From Deltaproteobacteria bacterium (GTDB taxonomy: Bacteria > Myxococcota > Myxococcia > Myxococcales > SZAS-1): DNA of 64,000 nt. This document shows, piece after piece, positions 49,383 through 58,604 of this stretch. Under the pieces are notes generated by a model. It did no database searches. It saw only the letters and a list, made by a program, of their open reading frames with translations, and had not been told where the DNA came from. How positions within the stretch are numbered: the stretch's first letter is position 1; the number at the start of each line of letters is the position of its first letter. The translations under genes were made by a program, and so were the position numbers. The stretch lies in NCBI GenBank assembly GCA_018266075.1, contig JAFEBB010000016.1, forward strand, positions 1 to 64,000, given 5' to 3'.

Positions 49383-51238
49383 GTGAAGGAGACCCGCTCA
49401 AGGCCACCGTCGCCCGGGAAGCGCTTCCGGTGGCGCCGTCGTTGTCCGCGCTGCACGTGCCCTCCGAGCCTGCGCTGGTCGACGGGCGCGTGGTGTTCAT
49501 CAGCGCCCTCGCCATCGGCGTGGCGCTCGCGGCGGGCCTGGTGGCGCAGCTGCTCACCCGGCTCATCGGGCTGATCACCAACCTGGCCTACTTCGGCCGC
49601 TGGTCGACGGCGTTCGTCTCGCCGGCGGGAAATCACCTCGGGCTCTGGGCCATCGGCGTGCCGGTGGTCGGCGGCATCCTGGTGGGCTTCATGGCGCGCT
49701 ACGGCTCCAAGGCCATTCGCGGGCACGGCATCCCCGAGGCCATGGAGCAGGTGCTCTACAACCAGAGCCGCATTCCCGCGCGCATCACCTTCCTCAAGCC
49801 CGTCTCGGCGGCCATCGCCATCGGCACCGGCGGCCCGTTCGGCGCCGAGGGCCCGATCATCGCCACGGGCGGCGCGCTGGGCTCGCTCGTTGGCCAGCTG
49901 ATCCCGGTCTCGGCTGCGGAGCGAAAGGCGCTCCTCGCGGCTGGCGCTGCAGCGGGCATGGCGGCCACGTTCGGCAGCCCGGTCTCGGCGGTGCTGCTCG
50001 CGGTGGAGCTGCTGCTCTTCGAGTACCGGCCCCGCTCGCTGATCCCGGTGGCGCTGGCCACCGCCACGGCCACCGCGGTGCGCATGGCCTTCGTCGGCTC
50101 GGCGCCCGTGTTCGCCATGAGCGACGCGAAGCAGCCGGGCGGCGAATCGCTCATCTTCTACATCCTGCTCGGCGCGGTGATGGGCGTGGTCTCCATTGGC
50201 GTGACGCACGCGGTGTACGCGGTGGAGGACGCCTTCGAGAAGCTGCCCATCCACTGGATGTGGTGGCCGGCGCTCGGCGCCATCGCGGTGGGCGTGTGCG
50301 GCATCTTCGCGCCGCGCTCGCTCGGCGTGGGCTACGACAACATCGAAAACATCGTCACCGGCTCGCTCGCGGGCTGGACCATGGTGTCGCTGGTGGCGTG
50401 GAAGTTCACGTCGTGGTGCATCTCGCTCGGCAGCGGGACCTCGGGTGGAACGCTGGCGCCGCTCTTCACCATCGGCGGCGGCATCGGCTCCGCGATTACT
50501 GCGATCTTCGTGTGGCTCGCGCCCAACGTGGGCCTCGACATCCGCATCGGCGCGCTGGTGGGCATGGCCGCCATCTTCGCGGGCGCCTCGCGCGCCATGC
50601 TGGCCTCGGTGGTGTTCGCCTTCGAGTGCACCCGCCAGCCGATGGGGCTCTTGCCGCTGCTCGGCGGCTGCACCGCGGCGTTCATGGTGTCGTGCCTGTG
50701 GATGCGCAACTCGATCATGACCGAGAAGATCGCCCGCCGCGGCGCGCGCGTGCTCGGCGAGTACTCCGCCGACTTCCTCGACCAATTGCTCGCGCGCGAC
50801 CACGCGCTCAAAGAGGTGGTGACCCTGGCCGCCGAGTCCACGCTCGGCGAGATCCGCGCCCGCCTCCACGCGGGCGAGGCCGCGCTCAAGCACCAGGGCT
50901 TTCCCATCGTCGACGGCGCGGGCCTGCTGGTGGGTGTGCTCACCCGCCGCGACCTCGTGGAGGGCACCGCGGACGACGCCAAGCTCGCCTCGCTCATTCG
51001 CCGGCCGCCCGTGGTGGTCTACTCCGACAGCTCGCTCCGCGACGCCGCCGATCAGATGACGCGCGCCGGTGTGGGCCGGGTGCCGGTGGTCTCGCGCGAC
51101 GCGCCGCACAAGCTGGTGGGCATCCTCACCCGAAGCGACTTGCTCAATGCCCACGGCAAGCGCCTGGACGAAAGCGAGATGGGGACCAGCCGGTTGTCCC
51201 GTCCATTGCCCGCAACCACCGCCCCAGAGCCGGGTTAG
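49379..51238 (+). CDS. ClC-type chloride channel/transporter with CBS domains
   Basis: A 619-residue membrane protein. ClC signatures are present: RGHGIPEAME, GTGGPFGAEGPIIATGGALG (the gating Glu in GAEGP) and GSGTSGGTLAPLFTIGGGIG. About ten to twelve helices span residues 35-445. Two CBS domains follow (about 475-525 and 540-600), which often sense nucleotides. It starts with GTG overlapping marR by 4 bp. Presence of the gating Glu suggests exchange activity, but channel and exchanger cannot be told apart here. Confidence 0.93.
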   Translation: MSEGDPLKATVAREALPVAPSLSALHVPSEPALVDGRVVFISALAIGVALAAGLVAQLLTRLIGLITNLAYFGRWSTAFVSPAGNHLGLWAIGVPVVGGILVGFMARYGSKAIRGHGIPEAMEQVLYNQSRIPARITFLKPVSAAIAIGTGGPFGAEGPIIATGGALGSLVGQLIPVSAAERKALLAAGAAAGMAATFGSPVSAVLLAVELLLFEYRPRSLIPVALATATATAVRMAFVGSAPVFAMSDAKQPGGESLIFYILLGAVMGVVSIGVTHAVYAVEDAFEKLPIHWMWWPALGAIAVGVCGIFAPRSLGVGYDNIENIVTGSLAGWTMVSLVAWKFTSWCISLGSGTSGGTLAPLFTIGGGIGSAITAIFVWLAPNVGLDIRIGALVGMAAIFAGASRAMLASVVFAFECTRQPMGLLPLLGGCTAAFMVSCLWMRNSIMTEKIARRGARVLGEYSADFLDQLLARDHALKEVVTLAAESTLGEIRARLHAGEAALKHQGFPIVDGAGLLVGVLTRRDLVEGTADDAKLASLIRRPPVVVYSDSSLRDAADQMTRAGVGRVPVVSRDAPHKLVGILTRSDLLNAHGKRLDESEMGTSRLSRPLPATTAPEPG

Positions 51239-51277
51239 AGTGTTCCGCCCGCGGCATCGCCCGCGGCCGGAGGCCCG

Positions 51278-52204
51278 ATGAGCTGGCTGGACACGCTGGA
51301 GCAGGTGCGGACGAAGGACTTCAAGAAGGCCAAGCCCGAAGAGCGTGAGCAGGCCTGCCGCGACATCGTGAACACCTGCTCCTACGCCGCCGCGTTCGTG
51401 GCGGTGATGCCCCTGCCCTTCACCGACGTGCTGCTCACCCTGCCCATCCAGAGCGGCATGGTGCTCACCGTGGGCCACATCCACGGGCGCAAGCTGTCGG
51501 GCGCGCAGGCCAAGGACCTGGCGATGGAGCTGGGCACGCTCGCGGGCGCGTCGCTGCTCGCGCGCCAGGGCATCAAGCTGCTCATCCCCGTCTTTGGCGC
51601 GGTGATGACCGTGCCCGCGGCCTTCGCGGCCAACTGGGCCATCGGTCGCGTGGCCATGGAGTACTTCAAGAACCCCGAGGTCTCGAAGGCGCGGCTCAAG
51701 CAGCTCTACGCCGACGCCGTCCGCGAGGGGAAGGCGCGCTTCTCGCGCGAGGAGTTCGAGCGCTTCCGCAAGGAGAAGGGCAACGAGGCCGCGGTGAAGA
51801 AGGTGGTCAAGCCCAAGGGCAAGGCCGGGGCGAAGGGCAAGAAGGCCACGGCGTCGAAGTCGAAGAAGGCCAAGGGCCCCACGGTGGAGAGCATCCTCGA
51901 GGAGGATCTGCCGCGCCGCATCGCCGCGCGCGAGGAGCTCGCGAAGGCAGTGGGCAAGGTGATCCACGTGGAGCTCTCGGGGCCCGGCGGCGGCAACTGG
52001 ACGCTCGATCTCGCGAGCCAGCCGCCCAAGGTGAAGAAGGGCAAGCACGGCTCGCCGGCGATGACCGCGCGCACCACGGCCGACGACTTCGTGAAGCTGG
52101 GCTCGGGCGCGCTCGACCCCGCCGCGGCGATGATGGACGGCGCGCTCACGCTGGAGCCGCTCGACCTCGAGCTCGCGCAGGCGTTCGGGCGGCTGATCGC
52201 TTAA
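51278..52204 (+). CDS. DUF697-like membrane protein fused to an SCP2-like domain
   Basis: A 308-residue protein. Residues 30-125 have two hydrophobic segments in the DUF697 pattern (AFVAVMPLPFTDVLLTLPIQ, then GASLLARQGIKLLIPVFGAV). A Lys-rich linker (about 165-205) leads to a C-terminal SCP2-like domain (residues about 215-308): VIHVELSGPGGGNWTLDLAS, then MTARTTADDFVKLGSGALDP with a late MDGALTLEPLDLELAQAFGR. SCP2 domains hold lipids. The fusion suggests a lipid-handling role at the membrane, which is inference. Confidence 0.75.
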   Translation: MSWLDTLEQVRTKDFKKAKPEEREQACRDIVNTCSYAAAFVAVMPLPFTDVLLTLPIQSGMVLTVGHIHGRKLSGAQAKDLAMELGTLAGASLLARQGIKLLIPVFGAVMTVPAAFAANWAIGRVAMEYFKNPEVSKARLKQLYADAVREGKARFSREEFERFRKEKGNEAAVKKVVKPKGKAGAKGKKATASKSKKAKGPTVESILEEDLPRRIAAREELAKAVGKVIHVELSGPGGGNWTLDLASQPPKVKKGKHGSPAMTARTTADDFVKLGSGALDPAAAMMDGALTLEPLDLELAQAFGRLIA

Positions 52205-52222
52205 CTCTTTGGTTATCTACGG

Positions 52223-53569
52223 CTAGGGAAACCTGCCGGTCGCGCCGAGCAAATCGAGCCGCGCCTGTCGCGCCGTGTTTTCGTCGATGGCGGCTTGCGT
52301 GTCGGCGTCGAGCGCGGCCTTCTCCGCGTCGATGACTTCGATGTTGGTGCTCGCGCCCGCGCGGTAGCTCACGTTCACCAAATCCAGCGCCTCGTGGGCG
52401 AGCTTGGCCGCGTTGCGCGCCGAGAGAAGCGCGGCGTCGGCGTGCTCCAGGCTCGCCAGCGCGGCGCGCACGTCCGACATCGCCTGGCGGTTGGCCGCGT
52501 CCTCATTGATGTGCGCCTCGTTCGCGAGCAGCACGCGCTCGGCTTGCTGGCCGTAGCGAAGCCCACCGTCAAAGAGAGGCCAGGTGAGCGCAGCGGTGGC
52601 CTGCCAGCCGGTCTGCGGCAACGTGATGGTGGGCGGGTCCTGGTAGAAGGGCTGGAAGGCGATCGACACCACCGGCGTGAAGTCGGACCACTGGTTCTTC
52701 ACCGTTTGATCCGCGATCGACGAGCGCACGTTGAGCGCCTCGAGATCCTTTCGGTGCTCACGAACAGAGTCTTGTGTTTGCTCGGAGGGCGCTGGCCTCT
52801 CGGGCAAGTTGGGATCGCCGACCACATCGAGCGGCCGGGTCTCGCCGAGGAGCTGCCCGAGCGCCTCCTGCGAGCGCGCCAGCGTGATGCGCGCCCCGTC
52901 CGCGAGCGAGAGGTCCGACTCGAGCTGCTGCTCGGCGCGCACCACGTCCACGCGATTTCCAACGCCAGCCTTGAGCCGCTCGCGCGCGTAGTCGCGGTGC
53001 GCCGTCGCCGACGAGACAGCACGCAGGTCCGCCTCGAGGATTCGGTGCTCCGCCAGAATCGACAGGTATGCGCGCCCCACCCCGAGCGCCACCAGGCGCC
53101 GCGCGTCCTCGGCGGTCGCGAGCTGCGCGGCCATGTTCTGCTTGCTGATGCCGTAGTTCTGCCAGGCCTTGGGCACGAACACCGGAACGTTCAGCGTGAG
53201 GTTGGCGCCGAACTGGTTCTCCGGCGAGAGGATGTTCTGGGCGAGCTTTCGATCGCTGTCGAGCCGCGTGTAGAGCGCGTTCAGGTTCAGGCCTGGCAGC
53301 CAGCTCGCGCGCACCTGCCGAACGAGCGCGTCGCTGCGCTGGTACTCGTCGACGGCGTTCAGCAACTGCGGGTTGTTCACCAGCGCGCGCTGTAAGGCGT
53401 CGGTGAGCGAGATGGTCGCCACGCCGCCGTCGACTTCGGTGATCGCCGGGAGCTCGGGCTGCGCGGGCGGCTCCGCGAGCGGCGCGTCGAGGCCGCCGTC
53501 CACCGCCTGCGCCTGCGCCGTCGCACCGACCAGCAACGCCAACAACGCCCCGCACACCACGCTACGCAT
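52223..53569 (-). CDS. TolC-type outer-membrane factor of an RND pump
   Basis: A 448-residue protein with a signal peptide and two TolC-fold halves (ALQRALVNNPQLLNAVDEYQ, then a repeat ending AVSSATAHRDYARERLKAGVG, and the second half with WQATAALTWPLFDGGLRYGQ). The start at 53569 overlaps the RND gene by 8 bp, so it is the last gene of the pump operon. Length is typical. Confidence 0.92.
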   Translation of the reverse strand: MRSVVCGALLALLVGATAQAQAVDGGLDAPLAEPPAQPELPAITEVDGGVATISLTDALQRALVNNPQLLNAVDEYQRSDALVRQVRASWLPGLNLNALYTRLDSDRKLAQNILSPENQFGANLTLNVPVFVPKAWQNYGISKQNMAAQLATAEDARRLVALGVGRAYLSILAEHRILEADLRAVSSATAHRDYARERLKAGVGNRVDVVRAEQQLESDLSLADGARITLARSQEALGQLLGETRPLDVVGDPNLPERPAPSEQTQDSVREHRKDLEALNVRSSIADQTVKNQWSDFTPVVSIAFQPFYQDPPTITLPQTGWQATAALTWPLFDGGLRYGQQAERVLLANEAHINEDAANRQAMSDVRAALASLEHADAALLSARNAAKLAHEALDLVNVSYRAGASTNIEVIDAEKAALDADTQAAIDENTARQARLDLLGATGRFP

Positions 53570-56500
53570 GTGCTGCTTCCTCCAACCCGCCCGACTCGTC
53601 TTCACCCTCCTCCGGCGCTTGCCGCTTCAAGAACGCGAGCAGCGTGTACAGCGACGGCACGAGGAACAACGTAAAGAACGTGGAGAACGTGAGGCCGCCG
53701 ATCACCGCGCGCGCCAGGGGCAGGTTCGTCTCCGAGCCCTCGCCGATGCCCGCGGCCATGGGAATCAAGCCCACCACAGTCGCGAGCGTGGTCATGAGGA
53801 TCGGCCGCAGACGCGTGCGCCCGGCTTCGATGGTGGCCTCGAGCAGATCCTTGCCGCGGCCACGGAGCACGTTGGCGAAGTCCACGAGCAGCACGCCGTT
53901 CGAGACCACGATGCCCACCATCATGATGATGCCCATGAACGAGTTCACGTTGAGCGTGGTGTGCGTGAGCAGCAGCATGATGATCACGCCCGAGACGCCC
54001 ATCGGCACGCTGAACATGATCACCAGCGGATCGATGAGCGATTTGAATTGGCTCGCGAGCACCATGTAGACGAGCGCCAGCGCGAGCACCGCCGCGAAGA
54101 TGAGGCCCTTGAACGCTTCCTTCTGCGCGGCGGTCTGGCCGCCGAGCTGCGCGCTGAAGTTCTGCGGCGGCGGGATCGAGTCGAGCGCGGCCTGCGCGTC
54201 GCGGCTGGCGGAGCCGAGGTCGCTGCCGGGCGCCACGTTCGCGGTCACGTCGATGATGCGCTGCAGGTACTTGCGATTGATGGTCACCGGGCCGCTGTTG
54301 CGTACCACGCTCGCAACGGTGTCCAGCGCCACCAGCTTGCCCGCGGGCGAGCGCAGATACACGTCGGACAGGTCGGACACGTGGCTGCGGTACGAGTCGT
54401 CGAGGCGCACGTTGATGTAATACTCATTACCCGTCTTCGGATCTGTGAATTGCACCGGCGCGAACTGGGTATTGCCCACCAGGCTGGTGAGCACGGCCTG
54501 CGCCACCTGCTGCTCGCTGATGCCGAGCACACCCGCCTTCTCGCGATCCACCTTCACGTCGAGCTCGGGGTAGTTCTCTTCGCGCGAGATCTGCACGTCG
54601 GTGAGGTGCGAGCTCTTGCGCAGCTCTTCCGCGATCTTCTTCGCGTACGGGCTGCCCTCCTCGAGGTCGTAGCCGAGGATCTCGATGTCGATGGGCGCGG
54701 CCGACCCGAAGTTGAGGATGCGCTTCACGATGCCGCCTGTGAAGAAGTAGACCTGCGTGCCCGGCACGGCGTCCTGCACGGCCTTGCGCACCTTCTCGGT
54801 GGCCTGCACGTCGGTGAGCTTGCGGTTCACGGGCGAGACCAGGTTCACCTGCAGCGTGCCTGTGTACGGACCCACGTTGTTGCTGAAGATGCCCGCGCGC
54901 CCGACCGGCAAGCCCGTGTCGGTGATCATCGTGGTCCAGTTGCCCTCGCTCGCTGCGGGCTTCGGCGTCGCAGCCGCGGCCTCGTCGGGCTTGGCCTTCA
55001 CCGACGCGGCCTCGCTCCCGAGCGCGTCGCGCACGCCCTGCTCCATGCGCTGCGCGAGCATCTCGGTGCTCTCCACCCGCGTGCCGATGGGCGCCTTGTA
55101 GGTGACGCTGAACTGGCTCTCGTCGCTGTCGGGGAAGAACTCGGTGCCCAGCTTCGGTCCGAGAACGACGAGCGAGGTCACGAAGAGCGCAACGATCGCC
55201 ACGGCGACAGCAATGCGGCGGCCGACACTCCCGAGGATCGCGCGCAACGTGGCGGCGTAGGCGTTGTCGAGGCTGGTGAAGAACCCGAGGATCGCGGTCA
55301 CGAAGCGGCCGTGACCGTGTCCGGGCCGCATCCAGTAGTAGCAAAGCAGCGGCGTCACCGTGCGTGACACGAAGAAGCTCATGATCAGCGAGAAGGAGAT
55401 CGTGAGCGCCAGCGGGATGAAGAGGTTGCGCGCGACGCCAGGCAGGAAGAGCACCGGGAAGAACACCACGATGGTGGTGATCGTCGAGACCAGAATCGGC
55501 ATCGCCACTTCTTGAGCCGCATTGAGGACGGCGTTCTTTCTGTTCTGTCCGAGGTCGAGGTGTCGGTGGATGTTCTCGAGCTCCACGATCGAGTCGTCGA
55601 CGAGGCGGCCCACGCCGAGCGCGAGCCCGCCGAGCGTGAACACGTTCAGCGTCTGGCCGGTGAAGTAGAGCAGCACGAACGTGGCCACGATCGAGAGCGG
55701 AATGGCGACGCTCACGATGCCCGTGGCACGCAAGCTCGCGAGGAACAACAGAATCACGAGGATCGCGAGCGCGCCGCCTTGCAGCCCCTCGTGCTCCAGG
55801 CCCTTCACCGCCGCGCGGATGTAGCTCGACTGGTCGAACGAGATGTCGAGGTGCACGTTCTGCGGCACGCCGACGAGGTGATTGAGCTGCACGCGCAGCG
55901 TGTCGACGACGCTGATGGTGTTGGCGCCCGGCTGCTTGAGCACGCGCAGGTACACGCCCCGTCGCCCGTTGATGCGCACGATGTCGTCCTGATCCGCCGT
56001 CGAGTCCTGCACGTGCGCCACGTCGCCGAGTCGCGTGGGCGGCGTGGCATCCGCCGCGAGACCACCACTTCCGGGCCGGAGCACGAGGCTCTCCAGCGGA
56101 CGCGCGGTGTCCACCTGCGTGTTCGCGAAGACGTTGTAGTTGCGACCGCTCGCCTTCAGGGAGCCCGACGGCAGAAGCAGATTGGTCTGCTGCACCGCGT
56201 GCACCACGTCGAGGATGTCGAGGTTGCGCGCGCGCAGCGCGTCGCGCTGGACCTTCACTTCAATCTCGCGCGTCTTGCCGCCGCCCACTGCTGCGCTCGC
56301 CACGCCGGTGATGCGCTCCAGCTGCGGCTCGATGGTGTTGTACGCGAGGTCGAAGAGCTGCTTCTCGTCGAGCCCCTCGGCGCTCACCGCCACCTGGGCC
56401 ACGGGGATGTTGGTGATGTCGAACTTGAGGACGATGGGCTGCTGGATGCCCGGGGGGAGCTGGTTGTTGATCTGCGCGATGCGCTGGCTCACGTCGAACT

Positions 56501-56813
56501 GCGCGTTGTCGAGGTTGGTGCCGTACTGAAAGAAGCAGGTGACGATGCTCGCGCCCTGCTTGCTGATGCTCTCCACGTGCTCGATGCCCGGCGACGCGGA
56601 GACCGCGCGCTCGATGGGCTGGGTGATGGACTTCTCGATGTCTTGCGGTCCGGCGCCCGTATAGAAGGTGGCGATTCGAACCACCGGCAGGTCGATCGTC
56701 GGAAAGAGATCGACCGAGAGCCGCGAGAGCGACACCGCCCCGAGGGCGATGACCATCAGCGACATCATCAAGATGAAGACCGGGTTTCGCAGCGCGAGCC
56801 GGGTGAGCCACAT
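53562..56813 (-). CDS. RND-family inner-membrane efflux transporter
   Basis: A 1083-residue AcrB/HAE1-like pump. The start MWLTRLALRNPVFILMMSLM is the family N-terminus. The first half has LFPTIDLPVVRIATFYTGAG and the periplasmic porter; the helices carry GGLALGVGRLVDDSIVELEN (motif A with paired Asp), and the second half has MGIIMMVGIVVSNGVLLVDF. Overall layout is HAE-type rather than heavy-metal type. It is driven by protons and exports drugs or other hydrophobic compounds; specificity is unknown. Confidence 0.95.
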   Translation of the reverse strand: MWLTRLALRNPVFILMMSLMVIALGAVSLSRLSVDLFPTIDLPVVRIATFYTGAGPQDIEKSITQPIERAVSASPGIEHVESISKQGASIVTCFFQYGTNLDNAQFDVSQRIAQINNQLPPGIQQPIVLKFDITNIPVAQVAVSAEGLDEKQLFDLAYNTIEPQLERITGVASAAVGGGKTREIEVKVQRDALRARNLDILDVVHAVQQTNLLLPSGSLKASGRNYNVFANTQVDTARPLESLVLRPGSGGLAADATPPTRLGDVAHVQDSTADQDDIVRINGRRGVYLRVLKQPGANTISVVDTLRVQLNHLVGVPQNVHLDISFDQSSYIRAAVKGLEHEGLQGGALAILVILLFLASLRATGIVSVAIPLSIVATFVLLYFTGQTLNVFTLGGLALGVGRLVDDSIVELENIHRHLDLGQNRKNAVLNAAQEVAMPILVSTITTIVVFFPVLFLPGVARNLFIPLALTISFSLIMSFFVSRTVTPLLCYYWMRPGHGHGRFVTAILGFFTSLDNAYAATLRAILGSVGRRIAVAVAIVALFVTSLVVLGPKLGTEFFPDSDESQFSVTYKAPIGTRVESTEMLAQRMEQGVRDALGSEAASVKAKPDEAAAATPKPAASEGNWTTMITDTGLPVGRAGIFSNNVGPYTGTLQVNLVSPVNRKLTDVQATEKVRKAVQDAVPGTQVYFFTGGIVKRILNFGSAAPIDIEILGYDLEEGSPYAKKIAEELRKSSHLTDVQISREENYPELDVKVDREKAGVLGISEQQVAQAVLTSLVGNTQFAPVQFTDPKTGNEYYINVRLDDSYRSHVSDLSDVYLRSPAGKLVALDTVASVVRNSGPVTINRKYLQRIIDVTANVAPGSDLGSASRDAQAALDSIPPPQNFSAQLGGQTAAQKEAFKGLIFAAVLALALVYMVLASQFKSLIDPLVIMFSVPMGVSGVIIMLLLTHTTLNVNSFMGIIMMVGIVVSNGVLLVDFANVLRGRGKDLLEATIEAGRTRLRPILMTTLATVVGLIPMAAGIGEGSETNLPLARAVIGGLTFSTFFTLFLVPSLYTLLAFLKRQAPEEGEDESGGLEEAAHA

Positions 56814-56858
56814 CGCTTGGCCTCGGGTGCTGGCGCGCACGCGGCGCGCGGTCGTCGG

Positions 56859-58007
56859 TTACTGGGGCGCGGGGAGCTTGAGCCCGTTCTGGGCCTTGGC
56901 GTTCATGAGCGGATCGTCGACGTGCTGCACGCGGACCTTGGCGCCTTCGCTCAAGCTCTCCAGGCCCGCCACCACCACCTGCTCGCCCGCCTTCAGGCCC
57001 GAGGTGACCTCGAGCCAATCACCATTGTCGACGCCCACGGTCACGCGGCGGCGGTGCACGGTGTCGCCGTCCACGACGTACACGTAGTGCTCGTCGTTCG
57101 AGATCTGCATGGCCTCGGCGGGCGCCACAGGCACGCCGCGGTGGGTCTCGATGACGATGGAGCCCTGGCCGTACATGCCGGGCCGCAGCTCGCCGTCGTG
57201 GTTTTCGATTTGGACTTCCGCGTCGAGCGTGCGCGTCACGGGGTCGAACGTGGGCGAGATGCGCACGACTTTTCCCGCGTACGAGCGGCCAGGCAGCGCG
57301 TCGACCTCCACGTGCGCCTGCTTGTCGAGCGAGAGGCCGGGCGAGTCGTGCTCATTCACGGCCACGAAGACGCGCAGCACATCGGTGCGAACGACCGTGA
57401 GGATCGGATTCGAGCTGCCCTGGTTGCCCACCAGCGCGCCGGGGTCGAGCCGACGCACGGCAACGACACCATCGATGGGCGACTCGATGCGCGTCTCGCC
57501 GAGCCGCGTGGCCACCGCGCCCACCTGCGCCTGTGCAGCCGAGAGCGCGGCCTGGCTCGCTTCGTACTGGCTCTTGGCCTGGTCGAGCTCGCTCTTGGAG
57601 ACGATGCCCTTGGGCTCGAGCTCCTTGGCGCGGTCGTAGTTCGACTTGGCGAGCGCGGCCTGCGCTTCGACCTGCGCAATCGACGAGCGCGCGGCAGCGA
57701 GCTGATCCGGGAGATCGCTCGGCCGCACGATCGCCAGGAGCTGGCCCTTCTTCACCTTGTCGCCTCGGTCGACCATCACCGCGTCGAGGTAGCCGAGGGT
57801 CTTGGAGCCCACGTCGGCGGAGAGCAGCGGACGGAGATCCACGGGCGCGCGGACCTCCACGGGCACGTCGCGCGCGGCGATCTGGGCCACGGCCACCAGC
57901 GGCGGCGGGCGGGGCTTCTTGGCCACCTCACCGCGGCTGCAGGCCCCGAGGAGCGCGGCGGCAGCCAACACGAGCTTGGGCACACGGGACGTCATGGGGG
58001 TGTTCAT
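56859..58007 (-). CDS. RND pump membrane fusion lipoprotein
   Basis: A 382-residue periplasmic adaptor with a lipobox (AAALLGAC). Lipoyl halves (YLDAVMVDRGDKVKKGQLLA and RIESPIDGVVAVRRLDPGAL) flank a coiled-coil hairpin (residues about 95-165), followed by beta-barrel and membrane-proximal domains. It links the RND transporter and the TolC-type factor encoded downstream. It is the first gene of the minus-strand pump operon, divergent from marR with a 90-bp shared gap. An ATG at 57995 is an alternative start. Confidence 0.92.
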   Translation of the reverse strand: MNTPMTSRVPKLVLAAAALLGACSRGEVAKKPRPPPLVAVAQIAARDVPVEVRAPVDLRPLLSADVGSKTLGYLDAVMVDRGDKVKKGQLLAIVRPSDLPDQLAAARSSIAQVEAQAALAKSNYDRAKELEPKGIVSKSELDQAKSQYEASQAALSAAQAQVGAVATRLGETRIESPIDGVVAVRRLDPGALVGNQGSSNPILTVVRTDVLRVFVAVNEHDSPGLSLDKQAHVEVDALPGRSYAGKVVRISPTFDPVTRTLDAEVQIENHDGELRPGMYGQGSIVIETHRGVPVAPAEAMQISNDEHYVYVVDGDTVHRRRVTVGVDNGDWLEVTSGLKAGEQVVVAGLESLSEGAKVRVQHVDDPLMNAKAQNGLKLPAPQ

Positions 58008-58031
58008 CTAACGAGGGACCGGGGGAGCAAA

Positions 58032-58045
58032 CAACGATTTCGTTG
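58032..58045. promoter_or_regulatory. candidate MarR operator
   Basis: CAACGA-TT-TCGTTG is a perfect inverted repeat in the 90-bp divergent gap between the pump operon and marR. A second small palindrome, CAATCATTG, lies at 58052-58060. Size and place fit a MarR dimer site controlling both genes. Confidence 0.5.
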
Positions 58046-58097
58046 CGGATTCAATCATTGCACCAACACCCATTCCGCGAATAGGTTGGGGCTGCCC

Positions 58098-58559
58098 ATG
58101 ACGGCTGCGCGCGCGAAGACCTCTCCGAGAACTCGCCCATCGAGCCGCGCCGCGGAGCTGGGCCCGCTCATCGCCCAGGCGCGGCGGCTCTCGTTCCACC
58201 GCGCGGCGCAGCGGCTCGAGGCCCACGGTCATTCGATGTACGCCTGGCAGCTCCTCAACCAGCTTCGAAAGCTGGGGAGCGCCACCCAGCGCGAGCTGGC
58301 AGCGGCGACCGCGCAGCATCCCGCGGGCGTGTCCCGGCAGCTCGACGAGCTCGAGCACGCGGGCGCCGTGATCCGCCGCCGGGCCAAGAGCGATCGCCGC
58401 AAGATCGAGGTGGGCATGACCGCGCTGGGCAAGGCGCTCTTCGCCACCATGCAGCCCGAGGTGGAGGCCGCGCTGGAAGAGGTCTTCGCCGCGCTCACTG
58501 CGTCCGAGCAGAGCGAGCTCCGGATGCTGCTGGAGAAGGTGCTCGCCGCGTCCCGCTGA
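58098..58559 (+). CDS. MarR-family regulator of the RND pump operon
   Basis: A 153-residue winged-helix protein. DNA helix region ATQRELAAATAQHPAGVSRQ and the wing KSDRRKIEVGMTALGKALFA are typical of MarR. It starts at 58098, divergent from the pump operon, so it probably represses the pump and itself and releases DNA when a pump substrate binds. The N-terminal 25 residues are basic and disordered. Confidence 0.88.
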   Translation: MTAARAKTSPRTRPSSRAAELGPLIAQARRLSFHRAAQRLEAHGHSMYAWQLLNQLRKLGSATQRELAAATAQHPAGVSRQLDELEHAGAVIRRRAKSDRRKIEVGMTALGKALFATMQPEVEAALEEVFAALTASEQSELRMLLEKVLAASR

Positions 58560-58604
58560 GCGCGCGATTCGTGCTTTGCTCTCTCCGGATTTCGGAGGGA
58601 GCCC

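Noticed and set aside
54365-54385. Repeated GTCGGACA words inside the RND gene resembling half of the enhancer core
   Set aside because: They are direct repeats inside coding sequence with no inverted partner and no promoter context.
55512-58097. Plus-strand extension upstream of marR
   Set aside because: The frame is open because of GC bias. The recognisable MarR fold begins at 58098 and the upstream part is opposite the RND and fusion-protein genes.
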